Assembly (NCBI RefSeq): GCF_014256275.1
Contig: NZ_JACCFE010000002.1
Coordinates: 4,568,001 to 4,632,000, forward strand
DNA: 64,000 bases
Source of the DNA: Rhodococcus sp. 4CII
GTDB taxonomy: Bacteria; Actinomycetota; Actinomycetes; Mycobacteriales; Mycobacteriaceae
Direction: 5' to 3'
Made by a program: the position numbers and the translations under genes. This document shows positions 8,072 through 17,982 of the stretch, piece by piece (the first letter of the stretch is position 1; each line of letters starts with the position of its first letter). Under the pieces are notes generated by a model. That model had not been told where the DNA came from, did no database searches, and saw nothing but the letters and a program-made list of their open reading frames with translations.

Positions 8072-9781
8072 CTACCGGGCGCTCTCGAGAACGCGCTGGA
8101 ACACGACCTTCCCGCCCAGCACCGTGGTGACCACCTGCATTCCCGGGATGTCGTGCGGGTCGATCGTCTCGAGGTCGCCGTCGAGGATGCACAGGTCGGC
8201 CACCTTGCCGGGCTCGAGTGATCCCTTCCAGTCTTCGGCGAAGTCCTGCCAGGCCGCGTTGGCGGTGTAGGTGCGGACGGCGTCCGCGAGCCCGATGCGC
8301 TGGTCGGGGCCGCTCACCGCGCCGCTGGCCTTGCTCTCGCGCAGGATCATCGTCGAAATGCCCTGGCGCCAGTCGGGCGAAGTGACGGGTGCGTCGGAAC
8401 TGCTCATCAGGTGCACTCCGGATTCGACGGCGCTGCGGTACGGCCATTCGTAGGCGGCACGTTCGGTGCCGACCACTCCGACCTCGAGGTCGGCGATCGT
8501 CCACTTGATCGTCGGGTTCATGTTGACGCCGATACCGTTCTCGGCCAGGCGCTTCAGGGTCGCCTCGCTGATGAAGTCGCCGTGGATGAGGTAGTGCCGG
8601 GCATCCGCGCGGGGGTGCGCGTTCTGGGCGGCGATGATCGCGTCGGCGACGGTGTCGATGGCACGATCACCGGTGACGTGCACACCGATCTGGTATCCGG
8701 CTTCGTGGCCGATACGGATCATCTCGGTCACCTCGTACACCTGGCGCTCGTCGGTGTCGCCGCCGACGCAGAGGGAGCCGCAGCCGCCGCCTACATATTC
8801 CTCGTGCATCCAGGCGGTCTTGCTGGGCGGGATCCCGTCGGCGAACACCTTCACCCCAAGTATCCGGAACATCCGCGGATCGGTGGTTTCCGGAACGTCG
8901 ATCTCGGCGAGGTTCCGGCCGAAATCCTCGGCCGACCCGGACATTCCGGTGGGCAGCAGGAGCAGGTTGACGCGGGCGCCGAGTTCCCCGCGCCGGGCGA
9001 GGTCGGCATACACCTCGAGTCCTTCCGCGCCCATCGCACCGCCCGCGAGGGCCTCGCCGCCGGGCCCGATCGCGGGGTCGGTGAAACTGGTGATGCCCTC
9101 GCTCTGCAGGATCGAGATCGCCGAACGCAGTGCCTCCTCGCGGCGCTCCCGGGTGAGGGCGGGAAGCACACGCTGCACGAGGGCCTGCGCACCCTCCATG
9201 ACGATCCCGGTCAGCAGGCCGTCCTCGCCGACGGGCATGAGACTGCCCGGCGGCAGCGGGGTCGTCTCGTCGACGCCGGCGAGCGCGAGCGCCGCGCTGT
9301 TCACCCAGGACGTGTGCCGGGAGAAGTCCTGCAGAAACACGGGGTTGTTCGGCGACACGTCGTCGAGGTCCCCGCGGTTCGGTGTCCGCCCGGTGTCGCC
9401 GCGGCATTCGTCGAGATAACCGTCGTCCCAGCCGGTCCCGATGATCCACTGACCGTCCGGGGCGGCCGCAGCGGCCTCCCGCACGAGTTCGCGGACGTCG
9501 GCGATCGACCGGACCGTCGGGAACGAGACGTCGAGCGACAGCGGCGGCGTGTCGAGTCCGAACGCGATGGCGTGCAGATGCGAATCGTTGATTCCCGGGA
9601 GGACGGTCTTCCCGCCGAGGTCCGTGACCACGGTGTCCGGTCCGATCAGGGTTTCGATCTCGGCGTCACTGCCCACCGCCTGGACCAGTCCGTCACACAC
9701 CGCCAGTGCGGTGGCGATCGTGAAGTCGTCGTCGACGGTGAAGACCTTGCCGTGGATGTAGACGGTATCGGCGTAACTCAT
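8072..9781 (-). CDS. Amidohydrolase, YtcJ-like (amidohydrolase family 3)
   Basis: A 569-residue metal-dependent hydrolase. The N-terminal composite domain leads into the metal motif PGINDSHLHAI near residue 65. The barrel carries RHTSWVNSAAL, a GVHVTGDRAIDTV motif and RHYLIHGDF, and the end has a TANAAW / GSLEPGKVADLCIL signature. Family members remove formyl or other N-acyl groups or act on cyclic amides. It is the last gene of an operon with a copper amine oxidase, an APC permease and a small membrane protein, so the substrate is probably an N-substituted amine or amide. The exact substrate cannot be read from sequence. Confidence 0.85.
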   Translation of the reverse strand: MSYADTVYIHGKVFTVDDDFTIATALAVCDGLVQAVGSDAEIETLIGPDTVVTDLGGKTVLPGINDSHLHAIAFGLDTPPLSLDVSFPTVRSIADVRELVREAAAAAPDGQWIIGTGWDDGYLDECRGDTGRTPNRGDLDDVSPNNPVFLQDFSRHTSWVNSAALALAGVDETTPLPPGSLMPVGEDGLLTGIVMEGAQALVQRVLPALTRERREEALRSAISILQSEGITSFTDPAIGPGGEALAGGAMGAEGLEVYADLARRGELGARVNLLLLPTGMSGSAEDFGRNLAEIDVPETTDPRMFRILGVKVFADGIPPSKTAWMHEEYVGGGCGSLCVGGDTDERQVYEVTEMIRIGHEAGYQIGVHVTGDRAIDTVADAIIAAQNAHPRADARHYLIHGDFISEATLKRLAENGIGVNMNPTIKWTIADLEVGVVGTERAAYEWPYRSAVESGVHLMSSSDAPVTSPDWRQGISTMILRESKASGAVSGPDQRIGLADAVRTYTANAAWQDFAEDWKGSLEPGKVADLCILDGDLETIDPHDIPGMQVVTTVLGGKVVFQRVLESAR

Positions 9782-9813
9782 CGGTTCCTCCAGGTTGCGG
9801 TCGGGGAGTGGGA

Positions 9814-10332
9814 TCAGACGGCCATCGGTGCCATTCCCAGGATCATCAGTGCGGATCCCGCTGCCGCGGTGGTGACGCCGGAGCGGCGTTCGCGGGGCGG
9901 GGTGGAGCGAAAGAGGTGTAGTGCGATCAGGGCCCAGCAGACGAGGATGGCGACGGGCAGCCAGCCTGTCGACAGTTCGGCGCCGCCGTGATGGTGGCCC
10001 TGGGGCACCGACGCCGAGGGTGCCGGCATCGGCGCCGTCGGGGCGAGCAGCAGCAGCACTCCCATGGCCGTGAGATCCACCGCGCAGGGAATGGCGGTCC
10101 GGCGGTGCATCGTCTCACCGGTGACGAACAGGGCGAGGGCGACGAGGACTGCGCCCTCCAGGAGATGAATCCAGTCGGGCACACCGGGAATCATCATGGT
10201 CACCATGGACGCCGCCATCGCGCCGTGCGCGATCCGGACCCTGCAGTCCGTGCCGTGGGACCGCCACATCGGCATGACGGCCCCGACGGCTCCGACGACC
10301 ATCGCCGCGTGCACGGCCGGGATCTCGAACAT
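9814..10332 (-). CDS. Small membrane protein, DUF5134-like
   Basis: A 172-residue membrane protein with five or six hydrophobic segments, histidine- and methionine-rich (AAMVVGAVGAVMPMW, HGAMAASMVTMMIPG, PQGHHHGG). The size and layout resemble the actinobacterial DUF5134 family. I start it at ATG 10332, eight bases after the permease stop; a longer frame would run back into the permease gene. The His/Met-rich character and the adjoining copper amine oxidase suggest copper handling, but that is inference only. Confidence 0.7.
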   Translation of the reverse strand: MFEIPAVHAAMVVGAVGAVMPMWRSHGTDCRVRIAHGAMAASMVTMMIPGVPDWIHLLEGAVLVALALFVTGETMHRRTAIPCAVDLTAMGVLLLLAPTAPMPAPSASVPQGHHHGGAELSTGWLPVAILVCWALIALHLFRSTPPRERRSGVTTAAAGSALMILGMAPMAV

Positions 10333-10340
10333 TCTCGGGC

Positions 10341-11777
10341 TCAGATCGTGGGGGTGAGTTCGCGATGCTGCTCGACGTCCGCCCGGCTCTGCCGAGTGAA
10401 GCGGGCGACGACCAGTCCGGCCACGAAGAACAGGGCGATCACGACCAGCAGGATGTTCGCGAGCAGTTCCGACCCGCCGATCAGCGTGGTGAAGTTGTCG
10501 AGCACCAACCCGGTGACGGCCACCAGGCCCACGCAACCGAGTACCGGGGCGATGCGGGTGTGCCAGAGCCGGGTATCGAGCCGGGTGCGGGCGAAGAAGA
10601 CGATGATCGCGACGCTGGTGAGCACCATCAGCACCAGGATGCTCACGGTGGCCAGACCCGCCATCCAGGTGAACAGTTCCAGCACCGGATCCGCGCCGAC
10701 TACTGCGAACACCCCCACGACCACCACCGCGGAGATCGTCTGGGCGATCGAGCCGATGTGTGGGGAACCGTGTTTGGTGTGGGTGCGGGACAGGGCCCGC
10801 GGCGCCGCGCCCTTGCGGGCCAGGGCGAACACGTACCGGGAGATGGCGTTGTGGAAGGCCAGCAGCGCGGCGAACAGGCTCGTGACGAGCATGATGGCCA
10901 TGACGTCGGCGGCGGGACCGCCGAGGAAGTGCGCGGCCGCCGCGAACGTCAGCCCGGCGGGGTCCTCGGCTGCGGCTGCGGCCACGTTGTCGCTGCCGAA
11001 CGCGAGGACGACGGCCCAGCTGGCGAGGGCGTAGACGAGTCCGATGACGATGACGGCGGCGTACGTCGCGATCGGGATCGTGCGCCGGGGGTTGCGGGCC
11101 TCCTCACCGTAGATCGCGGTCGCCTCGAATCCGATGAACGACGCGATCGCGAACATCAGTGCGACGCCTGGGGATCCGCTGAAGAACGACGTCGGGGTGA
11201 ACGACGCGAAGTCGATGCCGGCGGCGCCGCCCTTCGCGAGCACGCCGAACGACAGCGCAAGAATGATGCCGATCTCGAGCACGAGGAGAACCCCGAGGAC
11301 CTTCGCGCCGAGGTCGATGCTGCGATAGCCGAGCACGGCCACGAGCGCGATGAGCACCAGTGCCCAGAACCACCACGGCAGGTCGGGTCCGCCGTACTGG
11401 ACGACCAGTCCCTGAATGGTCGAGGCGGCCAATCCGTAGACGGCGGCCTGGATCGCGGTGTACGTCAGGAGTGCGAGGCCGGCGGCGCCGAGCCCGCAGG
11501 ATTCGCCGAGGCCCTTGGCGACGTAGGCGTAGAAGGCGCCCGTGTCGACCATGTGGCTGCTCATCGCCGCGTATCCGACGCTGAAGACGAGCAGGACCAG
11601 CGCGGCGATGAGATAGGCGGTGGGGGCGCCTGCGCCGTTGCCGATCGCGATCATGACGGGCAGGGCGCCGCCGATCGCGGTCAGCGGTGCGGCGGCGGCG
11701 ATGACGAGGAACACGATCCCGACGACGCCGATGGATCCACGTAACTTACCGGCCCCGCCGGTGGTGGTGTCAGACAT
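10341..11777 (-). CDS. APC-family amino acid/amine permease
   Basis: A 478-residue integral membrane protein with about 12 hydrophobic segments. The first helix carries the APC-type [19 protein letters not shown] sequence and [18 protein letters not shown] is the family signature near residue 215. It overlaps the end of the amine oxidase gene by eight bases, so it is cotranslated with it and probably imports the amine the oxidase consumes. The substrate could be tyramine, phenylethylamine, putrescine or a related amine. The family call is firm; the substrate is inferred. Confidence 0.88.
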   Translation of the reverse strand: MSDTTTGGAGKLRGSIGVVGIVFLVIAAAAPLTAIGGALPVMIAIGNGAGAPTAYLIAALVLLVFSVGYAAMSSHMVDTGAFYAYVAKGLGESCGLGAAGLALLTYTAIQAAVYGLAASTIQGLVVQYGGPDLPWWFWALVLIALVAVLGYRSIDLGAKVLGVLLVLEIGIILALSFGVLAKGGAAGIDFASFTPTSFFSGSPGVALMFAIASFIGFEATAIYGEEARNPRRTIPIATYAAVIVIGLVYALASWAVVLAFGSDNVAAAAAEDPAGLTFAAAAHFLGGPAADVMAIMLVTSLFAALLAFHNAISRYVFALARKGAAPRALSRTHTKHGSPHIGSIAQTISAVVVVGVFAVVGADPVLELFTWMAGLATVSILVLMVLTSVAIIVFFARTRLDTRLWHTRIAPVLGCVGLVAVTGLVLDNFTTLIGGSELLANILLVVIALFFVAGLVVARFTRQSRADVEQHRELTPTI

Positions 11778-13728
11778 GGGTTCCCCCGTCGGAGTGGCAG
11801 CTGCTGCCCCCGGTGGAGCAATGCTTCGATGCGGTGCGGGGGACGTCGAGGGCGGGGTTGCGGTCGAAGAAGCCGTTGGGCTTCAACGTGAATCCGGTGT
11901 AGTCGACGGGCATGATCGGCCAGTCCTCCGGGCGCGGGAAGTGCGTGAGCCCGAACGTGTGCCACACGACGACGTCTTCGTTCTCGAGATCGCGGTCGCC
12001 GGCGACGAAGCTCGGCAGGCCGGCGCCGCCGGCGTGCTGGTTCACGAAATCGCCTGCCGCGTATCGTTCTGCGGCGTCGAACTGCGTCACCCACAGGTGC
12101 TTGGTGGCGAACGTCGCCCGCGCCGCGATCGACGAGTCGTCGTCGGCCAGCAGGATCGGCTGCCCCTCCGGGTGCAGTGCGTACGCCACCGGCTTGCCCA
12201 GCCGGTTCAGCCGGTTCGGGTTGCTGATGTGCCACACACGTCCGACGCTGTTGTCCGCGAGACGCTGCGCCTCCGATTCCGTCGTCAGGGGGGTGCGCTC
12301 GAGGGTGAAGGCATTGCCGTGCAGGTTGCCGGGCCCCATCTTCACCCGCTTGGTCTGCACCTCCTCCACCGAGTTGCGGTCGCCGTCGATCATCATGTCG
12401 AGGCGGGCGCTGAACAGGTGCTGGTGGTACGGGGCGCCGAGGCCGGGGGCGATCTCCGAGGCGTACGGGTAGTCGCCGCCCGGGTGACCCGACGTGAACA
12501 CGATGCCGGTGGCCTTCACCTCGAACTCGATGGTGCCGTCGAGGTACAGGTACCAGAAGAAGCCGTAGTCGTAGTTGCCGATCGTGGTGAAGAAGGAGAT
12601 GACGAGGCGGCGCTGGCGGCGGGTCTCGGCGGAGCCGGCCCACAGGTCGGTGTGCTTCCACAGCACGCCGAAGTCCTCCTCGTGCATGCATACCGCGTTC
12701 TTCAGCGTCTTGGGGCTGCCGAACTCGTCGGCGATGACGGCGTCGAAGTAGGTGATGTCGCCGACGCAGTCGCAGCCGAGTTCGAGGGCATTGGCGTAGC
12801 GGCCCACCATGTACTCGCCGGTGTCGAAGTAGTTCTGCCACGACCGCACCGGGGAGGGATCGCCGTAGGGCACCACCATCTCGGCGATGGACGCGCGGTG
12901 GATGATGGGGCGGACCCGGTCGCCGTCGGCGAATCCGAGCTGATGGAGGACGAGACCCTCGCGGGCGTCGAAGCCGACGCGGAACGACCACTTCTCCCAG
13001 TCGACGCGGTTGCCGTCGATGGCGAAGCTGGGGCCCTCGGGCTGGGTGATCTCGATGGGCTTCTGGGTGGTGCGCAGGGGGCCGGTGACGGCGAGGTCGT
13101 CGAAGTTGCCCGACTCCTCGGGGATCGGGACGGCGCCCAGGTCGAGGACGTCGGTGACGGTCCGGTTCATGACGTCGACGAATCCGACGAGACCGTCGAT
13201 CGGGTGGGCCCAGGCGTGATCCTTGGGATGGTCCTGGCGGAACGCGAGCCCGCGGAGGATCCGCTTGCCCTCTTCGCCGTCGTAGTCGAAGACGCCGGCC
13301 GAGAGCGGGGCGACCCGGACGTCGGCGACGTCGAGTCCGCGGGCGGCGAGCGCGGCGAGCCAGCGTTCGTCGCCGGACAGCACCTGCTCGACGAGTTCGA
13401 ACTCCTCGTCCAGGACCGGCATCTGACCGTCGCGGGTGGCGTCGAGGGTCACGGAGCTGATCACCGCACGCTGGGTTACGGACACGACGACGTCCACCGC
13501 GTTGGGCGACGAGATGTCGTGCAGTAGAACGCGGAACCGGCGATCGGTCTCGGGCGCCTCGGCCGTGTACAGCGTCGACTTGTCCGGTTCCTCGAGACCG
13601 ACGTAGACGAATCGCGTCTGCTCGGTCAGCGCGTCGGCAGCCTCGAGGATCTCGCGGAGGGATGCGATTTCTTCGACGGTCGGCAGCGACAGCGGGTGGT
13701 CGATACGCGCGGGGGAAAGGGTGGGCAT
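11770..13728 (-). CDS. Copper-containing primary amine oxidase
   Basis: A 652-residue copper amine oxidase, normal length for the actinobacterial phenylethylamine/histamine oxidase type. It oxidises primary amines to aldehydes, releasing ammonia and hydrogen peroxide. The topaquinone precursor is Tyr386 in [25 protein letters not shown] carries the two copper-ligand histidines and a later one lies in the [12 protein letters not shown] region. There is no signal peptide, so it is cytosolic. It is the first gene of an operon with an APC permease, a small membrane protein and an amidohydrolase. A TetR operator-like palindrome lies 103 bases upstream. Confidence 0.93.
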   Translation of the reverse strand: MPTLSPARIDHPLSLPTVEEIASLREILEAADALTEQTRFVYVGLEEPDKSTLYTAEAPETDRRFRVLLHDISSPNAVDVVVSVTQRAVISSVTLDATRDGQMPVLDEEFELVEQVLSGDERWLAALAARGLDVADVRVAPLSAGVFDYDGEEGKRILRGLAFRQDHPKDHAWAHPIDGLVGFVDVMNRTVTDVLDLGAVPIPEESGNFDDLAVTGPLRTTQKPIEITQPEGPSFAIDGNRVDWEKWSFRVGFDAREGLVLHQLGFADGDRVRPIIHRASIAEMVVPYGDPSPVRSWQNYFDTGEYMVGRYANALELGCDCVGDITYFDAVIADEFGSPKTLKNAVCMHEEDFGVLWKHTDLWAGSAETRRQRRLVISFFTTIGNYDYGFFWYLYLDGTIEFEVKATGIVFTSGHPGGDYPYASEIAPGLGAPYHQHLFSARLDMMIDGDRNSVEEVQTKRVKMGPGNLHGNAFTLERTPLTTESEAQRLADNSVGRVWHISNPNRLNRLGKPVAYALHPEGQPILLADDDSSIAARATFATKHLWVTQFDAAERYAAGDFVNQHAGGAGLPSFVAGDRDLENEDVVVWHTFGLTHFPRPEDWPIMPVDYTGFTLKPNGFFDRNPALDVPRTASKHCSTGGSSCHSDGGTHV

Positions 13729-13830
13729 GTCGCGATCCTTTGGTTCTACGGGTGTTGAATAAAAAGCTTAGTGACGTACGTTACAGCCGAGGTGCACTCG
13801 TGTAAACAGTGAGTTTCGAAGCCGGACAAA

Positions 13831-13846
13831 CTGACCGTTCGGTCAG
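13831..13846. promoter_or_regulatory. Palindromic TetR-type operator upstream of amine oxidase
   Basis: CTGACCGTTCGGTCAG is a perfect palindrome with 7-bp arms around TT. It lies between the TetR gene and the amine oxidase start, in the style of TetR operators. A second, imperfect palindrome (GTGACGTACGTTAC, 13771-13784) lies closer to the oxidase start. Binding by the neighbouring TetR is inferred. Confidence 0.6.
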
Positions 13847-13897
13847 AGACCGCGTTCTATCAGAATCCGGGACAACGATTTTCGCGGAGCCGGTGAA

Positions 13898-14497
13898 TCA
13901 GAGAGCGGCGAGAAACTGCTCGAGCATTTCGAGCTGACGTGCCGCCGACGTCTCGCCCGGTGTCAGCACACCGAGAATCTGCATCCCCATCATCATGTTC
14001 AGGAGTTGCTCCACCACGATGGTGACGTCGATGTCGCCGACGGTGCCCTCCGCGCGAGCCTGCTCCAGGAAGACGGCCATCTGCTCGCGCCAGCTGTCCA
14101 TCGTCCGGCGGTTGGTCGCGGCCATCTGCTCGTCGTACATCGCCCGCGGCCACAACGATGCGGCGATCCGGGCTTCGAGGAGTTGCTCCTCGTTGATCGG
14201 CATCACCTCGCGGCACAGGATGCGCAGGGCGTCGAGGCCGGTCGCGTTGCCGAGCGCCTCGGTAATCCGGCGATCGGTGGCCTCGGAGATGTGTTCGTAC
14301 GACGTGCGGAGAATCTCGTCCTTGCCGGCGAAGTAGTGGCTCAGCGCGCCGTTGGTGTACCCGGCCTCGGTGGCGATGTCGCGCATGTTCGCGGCTTCGA
14401 TCCCGCGGGCGGCGATCAGCCGCCAGGCGGCGGCGGTGATGCTTCGCCGACGCTCCTCGTGATCCACGAGCTTAGGCACGACGCGTACCTGCCCCAC
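13898..14497 (-). CDS. TetR-family regulator of the amine oxidase operon
   Basis: A 199-residue TetR repressor. The N-terminal helix-turn-helix is intact (RRRSITAAAWRLIAARGIEAANMRDIATEAGYTNGALSHYFAGKDEIL in family alignment terms). The rest is the ligand-binding part, resembling the BetI-like C-terminal domain. It lies upstream of the copper amine oxidase on the same strand, 22 bases after an SMR transporter gene. The 16-bp palindrome at 13831 is the likely target. The ligand may be an amine or its aldehyde. Confidence 0.88.
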   Translation of the reverse strand: MGQVRVVPKLVDHEERRRSITAAAWRLIAARGIEAANMRDIATEAGYTNGALSHYFAGKDEILRTSYEHISEATDRRITEALGNATGLDALRILCREVMPINEEQLLEARIAASLWPRAMYDEQMAATNRRTMDSWREQMAVFLEQARAEGTVGDIDVTIVVEQLLNMMMGMQILGVLTPGETSAARQLEMLEQFLAAL

Positions 14498-14519
14498 CAG
14501 CGGTCATGCGACCACGGTA

Positions 14520-14840
14520 TCAATGCGCTCCGTCGAGATTGAGAACGACCACGCCCGAGACGACGAGACCGAGTCCGAACACCTTCGTCGCGGTCAGCGG
14601 CTCACCGAGGAACGCGGCCCCGATCGCGACGATCGCCGCCGTCCCGAGACCCGACCACAGGGCGTAGGCGATGCCGACCGGCACCGTCTTGACCGCCTGC
14701 GACAGGAACACGAACGCCAGGACGTACCCGGTGAGGCACCCGATCGTCGGCCAGAGCCTGCTGAAGCCCTCGGTGGACTTCAGCAGACTCGTTCCGATGA
14801 CCTCGGCGGCGATCGCGGCAAGCAGGAACACGTACGGCAT
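14520..14840 (-). CDS. Small multidrug resistance (SMR) transporter
   Basis: A 106-residue, four-helix proton-coupled exporter of the EmrE/Mmr group. The essential membrane glutamate is Glu13 in AAIAAEVIGTSLLK. The WPTIGCLTGYVLAFVFLSQA and GIAYALWSGLGTA helices are typical. Substrates are usually quaternary ammonium compounds or guanidinium-like cations. It is 22 bases upstream of the TetR gene on the same strand and may be cotranscribed with it. A link to amine metabolism is suggested only by location. Confidence 0.9.
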   Translation of the reverse strand: MPYVFLLAAIAAEVIGTSLLKSTEGFSRLWPTIGCLTGYVLAFVFLSQAVKTVPVGIAYALWSGLGTAAIVAIGAAFLGEPLTATKVFGLGLVVSGVVVLNLDGAH

Positions 14841-14933
14841 GGTGACAGGGAACCATGCCGCGCCGTCATCTACGAATACATGATGACGTCGCGGACGTTC
14901 TCGGCGTTCCGATCTGGTTTTGTCGGACTGGGA

Positions 14934-16421
14934 TCAGAGGATGATGGTGACGACCTTCTCCTCGGTGTTGGCTTCGATTCCGGCCCAGCCGAGTTCGCGT
15001 CCGGTGCCGCTGGTCTTCATGCCGCCCCAGGGCAGGGCGGGGTCGATCGGAGCCCACCCGTTCACCCCGACGGCGCCCGCGCGGACCTTGCCGGCGAGGG
15101 TGTGGGCGTGCGAGACGTCGCGCGTCCAGATGGTGGCGGCCAGGCCGTAGTCGGTGGCATTGGCGATCGCGATCGCCTCGTCGGTGGTGTCGAACGCGAT
15201 GACGGTGCCGACGGGGCCGAAGATCTCTTCCCGCGCGATCTTCATGTCGTTGGTGGCGTCGGCGAAGATGGTCGGCTGGACGAAGAACCCGTCCCGGTCG
15301 GGGCGGCCGCCGCCGGCGGCGACGCGTGCGCCCTCGCTGCGTCCGGCCTCGATGTAGCCGAGGACGGTGTCGCGCTGCTTCGCGTTGACCAGGGCGCCCA
15401 TGGTGGTGGCCGGGTCGAGCGGGTCGCCGAGGACCTGGGCGGCCGCGGCGGCGGCGAGACCTTCGACGACCTGCGAGTACAGCGACCGGTGCACCAGGAT
15501 GCGGGTGCCTGCGGCGCAGACCTCGCCCTGGTTGAAGAACAGTCCCATCGCGGTGCCGTTGATGGCGGCGTCGAGGTCGGCGTCGGGGAGGATGATCTGC
15601 GGGGACTTGCCGCCGAGTTCGAGGGTGGTGCGCTTGAACGTGTCGGCGGCGCGCTTGGCGATGATCCGGCCGACGCGGGGGCTGCCGGTGAAGCTGATCT
15701 TGTCGATGTCGGGGTGGCCGGCGAGCGCGTCGCCCGCGACCTCGCCGAGTCCGGGCACGATGTTGACGGTGCCTGCGGGCAGTCCGGCCTCTTCCAGGAG
15801 CGTCGCGAGGTGCAGGATCGACAGCGGTGCGTCCTCCGGCGGCTTCACCACCAGGGTGTTCCCGGCGGCCAGGGCGGGGGCGATCTTCCACGCCGAGATC
15901 ATCAGCGGGGTGTTCCACGGGACGATCGCGCCGATCACGCCAACCGGTTCGCGGACGGTGTACGAGTGGGTGGGCCGGCCGAAGTAGCCGGCGGTCGGGA
16001 TGGTCTGCCCGGTGATCTTGTCGGCCCAGCCGGCGAAGTGGCGGAACGTGCCCGCGGCCATCGGGATGTCGAGCATGGTGGGCTGGCCGACGGGCTTGCC
16101 GACGTCGAGGGCCTCGAGCCGGGCCAGGAGCGCTCCGTCGCGTTCGATGAGGTCGGCGATCTTGTTCAGGATGCGTCCGCGGGCGGCGCCGGGCAGCGAG
16201 CCCCATTCACCGTTCAGCTGCGCCCGCGCCGCGGCGACGGCGTCGTCGATGTCCTGGGCGGTGCCCGAGGCAATCTGGGCGAGGGGCCGGCCGGTGGCCG
16301 GGCTCAGATCCGTGAACGTCCCGCCGTCCGACGCCGGGCGCCACTGCCCGCCGATGAACAGCTCCGTCGCGGCTCCATCAGGAAGTCCTGTGGCACTGAC
16401 GTTCTCGTGTACTGCGGTCAT
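14934..16421 (-). CDS. NAD(P)-dependent aldehyde dehydrogenase
   Basis: A 495-residue ALDH of normal length. The substrate and cofactor motifs PWNTPLM, ELGGKSPQII (general-base glutamate) and NQGEVCAAGTR (nucleophilic cysteine) are all present, and the C-terminal PWGGMKTSGTGRELG motif is intact. It would oxidise aldehydes such as those made by the amine oxidases nearby to acids. It is divergent from an XRE-cupin regulator of the PuuR kind, which in other bacteria controls aminoaldehyde and polyamine catabolism. The exact aldehyde is not determined. Confidence 0.92.
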   Translation of the reverse strand: MTAVHENVSATGLPDGAATELFIGGQWRPASDGGTFTDLSPATGRPLAQIASGTAQDIDDAVAAARAQLNGEWGSLPGAARGRILNKIADLIERDGALLARLEALDVGKPVGQPTMLDIPMAAGTFRHFAGWADKITGQTIPTAGYFGRPTHSYTVREPVGVIGAIVPWNTPLMISAWKIAPALAAGNTLVVKPPEDAPLSILHLATLLEEAGLPAGTVNIVPGLGEVAGDALAGHPDIDKISFTGSPRVGRIIAKRAADTFKRTTLELGGKSPQIILPDADLDAAINGTAMGLFFNQGEVCAAGTRILVHRSLYSQVVEGLAAAAAAQVLGDPLDPATTMGALVNAKQRDTVLGYIEAGRSEGARVAAGGGRPDRDGFFVQPTIFADATNDMKIAREEIFGPVGTVIAFDTTDEAIAIANATDYGLAATIWTRDVSHAHTLAGKVRAGAVGVNGWAPIDPALPWGGMKTSGTGRELGWAGIEANTEEKVVTIIL

Positions 16422-16568
16422 GGCGTCAACTCTCCCGGTGATGTTGTGATGGCTGTCACAAGGATGCGCGCGGGGTTGCGGCGTCGTCTTGCACGAGCGC
16501 GCACGCTTGTTGCTCGTATGCGCACTGATTCGCCGCCTGAACCTCGGAGTCGCAGTTTCCTGACAGTA

Positions 16569-16580
16569 AACAGCGCTGTT
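16569..16580. promoter_or_regulatory. Palindrome before the XRE-cupin regulator
   Basis: AACAGCGCTGTT is a perfect 12-bp palindrome that ends 11 bases before the GTG start at 16592, so it could overlap the promoter or leader of the regulator. It is a candidate autoregulatory operator that could also affect the divergent aldehyde dehydrogenase gene. Confidence 0.45.
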
Positions 16581-16591
16581 ACGATGCCGAA

Positions 16592-17257
16592 GTGACGACT
16601 CGACCTGAGACCGGGATCCACCGCGACACGGGAGACCCCGCGCCCGTCGAGCGGGAGGTGCCGTCCGATACGCCGACCGGCCCCGATCTCGAGAAGGTCA
16701 TCGCCCGGCAGGTCCGGTCGCTCCGCAAGGCCAGTGGACTCTCCGTGGGCGACATGGCGGCCAAGGTCGGTATCTCGAAGGCCATGCTGTCGAAGATCGA
16801 GAACTCGCAGACCTCGTGCAGCCTGTCGACGCTGGCGCGGCTCGCGGCAGGCCTCGACGTGCCCGTGACCTCCCTGTTCCGGGGCGCCGACACCGCGCGC
16901 GACGCCGTGTACGTGGAGGCGGGCCACGGTGCGGTCATCGTCGGGCGCGGCACCCGGGTGGGGCATCACTACGAACTCCTCGGCGCACTGCGCGGGCAGC
17001 ACAAGCGACTCGAACCCGTGCTGGTCACGCTCACCGACTCCAGTGAGACGTTTCCGCTGTTCCAGCACGCCGGCACCGAACTGCTCTACATGCTCGAGGG
17101 CGTCATGGTCTATGGGCACGGCGAGGCCGAGTACACGCTGCGGCCGGGTGATTCACTGCTCCTCGACGGCGAAGGTCTGCACGGTCCCAACGACCTCGTG
17201 CGGTTGCCCATCCGGTTCCTCGCCGTCACGGCGTACCCGGACCACCACGAGGACTGA
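16592..17257 (+). CDS. XRE-family regulator with C-terminal cupin domain
   Basis: A 221-residue protein. An XRE-type helix-turn-helix covers about residues 33-90 (VRSLRKASGLSVGDMAAKVGISKAMLSKIENSQ in family alignment terms) and a cupin ligand-binding domain covers about 120-220 (GTELLYMLEGVMVYGHGEAEYTL). The arrangement is that of PuuR-like regulators of amine and amino acid catabolism. It is divergent from the aldehyde dehydrogenase gene, which is its likely target. The first 30 residues are charged and probably disordered. Confidence 0.87.
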   Translation: MTTRPETGIHRDTGDPAPVEREVPSDTPTGPDLEKVIARQVRSLRKASGLSVGDMAAKVGISKAMLSKIENSQTSCSLSTLARLAAGLDVPVTSLFRGADTARDAVYVEAGHGAVIVGRGTRVGHHYELLGALRGQHKRLEPVLVTLTDSSETFPLFQHAGTELLYMLEGVMVYGHGEAEYTLRPGDSLLLDGEGLHGPNDLVRLPIRFLAVTAYPDHHED

Positions 17258-17339
17258 CCCTGCCGACCGCGATTTCGTCCTTCCTCCATGCCGTGTGCCG
17301 GGCGTAGAGTGGCGGGTGGTTCGAAAGGTCGTGGTAGCA

Positions 17340-17927
17340 ATGTTGGCGACAGTTCAGATAGCGTCCGGCGGAAAAGCGGCGCTGCCCTTCGATCCCGCCG
17401 AGCCGGTCCACCTGGCCACCGCGGGCGCGATCGGTCTCTACTATTTCGATTACGGCACCGATGCGCGGATGAATGCGGATGATCTCGGCGACTTCTACGT
17501 CGTTCAGATCCCGCTGTCGGGAACGGCCCGAATTACGTCTGGCGCAGAAGAGTTCGACTCGACCATGACGGTCGCGTCGATACTGTCGCCGGGACGCCCC
17601 GCGACCATGGAGTGGCACGAAGGGCAGTCGCAGCTGATCATCCGACTGGCGCGCCGAACCCTCGAGGAGCACGTGCAGGAAATTCTCGGGAGTCCACTCG
17701 ATCAACCCCTCCAATTCGCGCCGCAGATGGAACTCGCAAGCCCCGCTGTGTGCGGGTGGCGTGAGGCGGTGGAACTGCTCGAACACGAAGTCGCGAATCA
17801 TACAGCGATCACTGCCGATTCGGCCGCGATGGCGGAATTCGACCGAATCGTGCTGAGTCAGTTCCTGTCCGCCCAGCCGAACAACTACAGCGACAGACTA
17901 CGTAGCCTGGCTCAGAGCCTGACCTAG
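17340..17927 (+). CDS. AraC-type ligand-binding domain protein lacking a DNA-binding domain
   Basis: A 195-residue protein matching the N-terminal ligand-binding half of AraC-family activators of the AraC_binding_2 type: DFYVVQIPLSGTARITSG, then the ILSPGRPATMEW turn and the QLIIRLARRTLEEH helix. The usual C-terminal pair of helix-turn-helix motifs is absent; the frame stops at SLAQSLT and is followed at once by a strong terminator. It may be a truncated AraC gene or a stand-alone sensor. ATG 17340 is chosen because upstream sequence belongs to the end of the XRE gene. Confidence 0.65.
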   Translation: MLATVQIASGGKAALPFDPAEPVHLATAGAIGLYYFDYGTDARMNADDLGDFYVVQIPLSGTARITSGAEEFDSTMTVASILSPGRPATMEWHEGQSQLIIRLARRTLEEHVQEILGSPLDQPLQFAPQMELASPAVCGWREAVELLEHEVANHTAITADSAAMAEFDRIVLSQFLSAQPNNYSDRLRSLAQSLT

Positions 17928-17932
17928 TCGGC

Positions 17933-17967
17933 GACACCCCGCCCACGGAGTCCGCGGGCGGGGTGTC
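17933..17967. terminator. Convergent terminator hairpin
   Basis: A 12-bp perfect stem, GACACCCCGCCC (17933-17944) with its complement at 17956-17967, encloses an 11-base loop. It lies between the AraC-like gene (+) and the amt gene (-), so it can serve both transcripts. Confidence 0.85.
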
Positions 17968-17982
17968 GATGTCAGTTGGCGC

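Noticed and set aside
11620..13527. A long plus-strand open frame across the amine oxidase gene
   Set aside because: It is antisense to a complete copper amine oxidase with the NYD cofactor motif.
14523..16595. A 690-codon open frame on the plus strand across the SMR and aldehyde dehydrogenase genes
   Set aside because: It opposes well-conserved genes and shows no domain; it is a GC-bias shadow.
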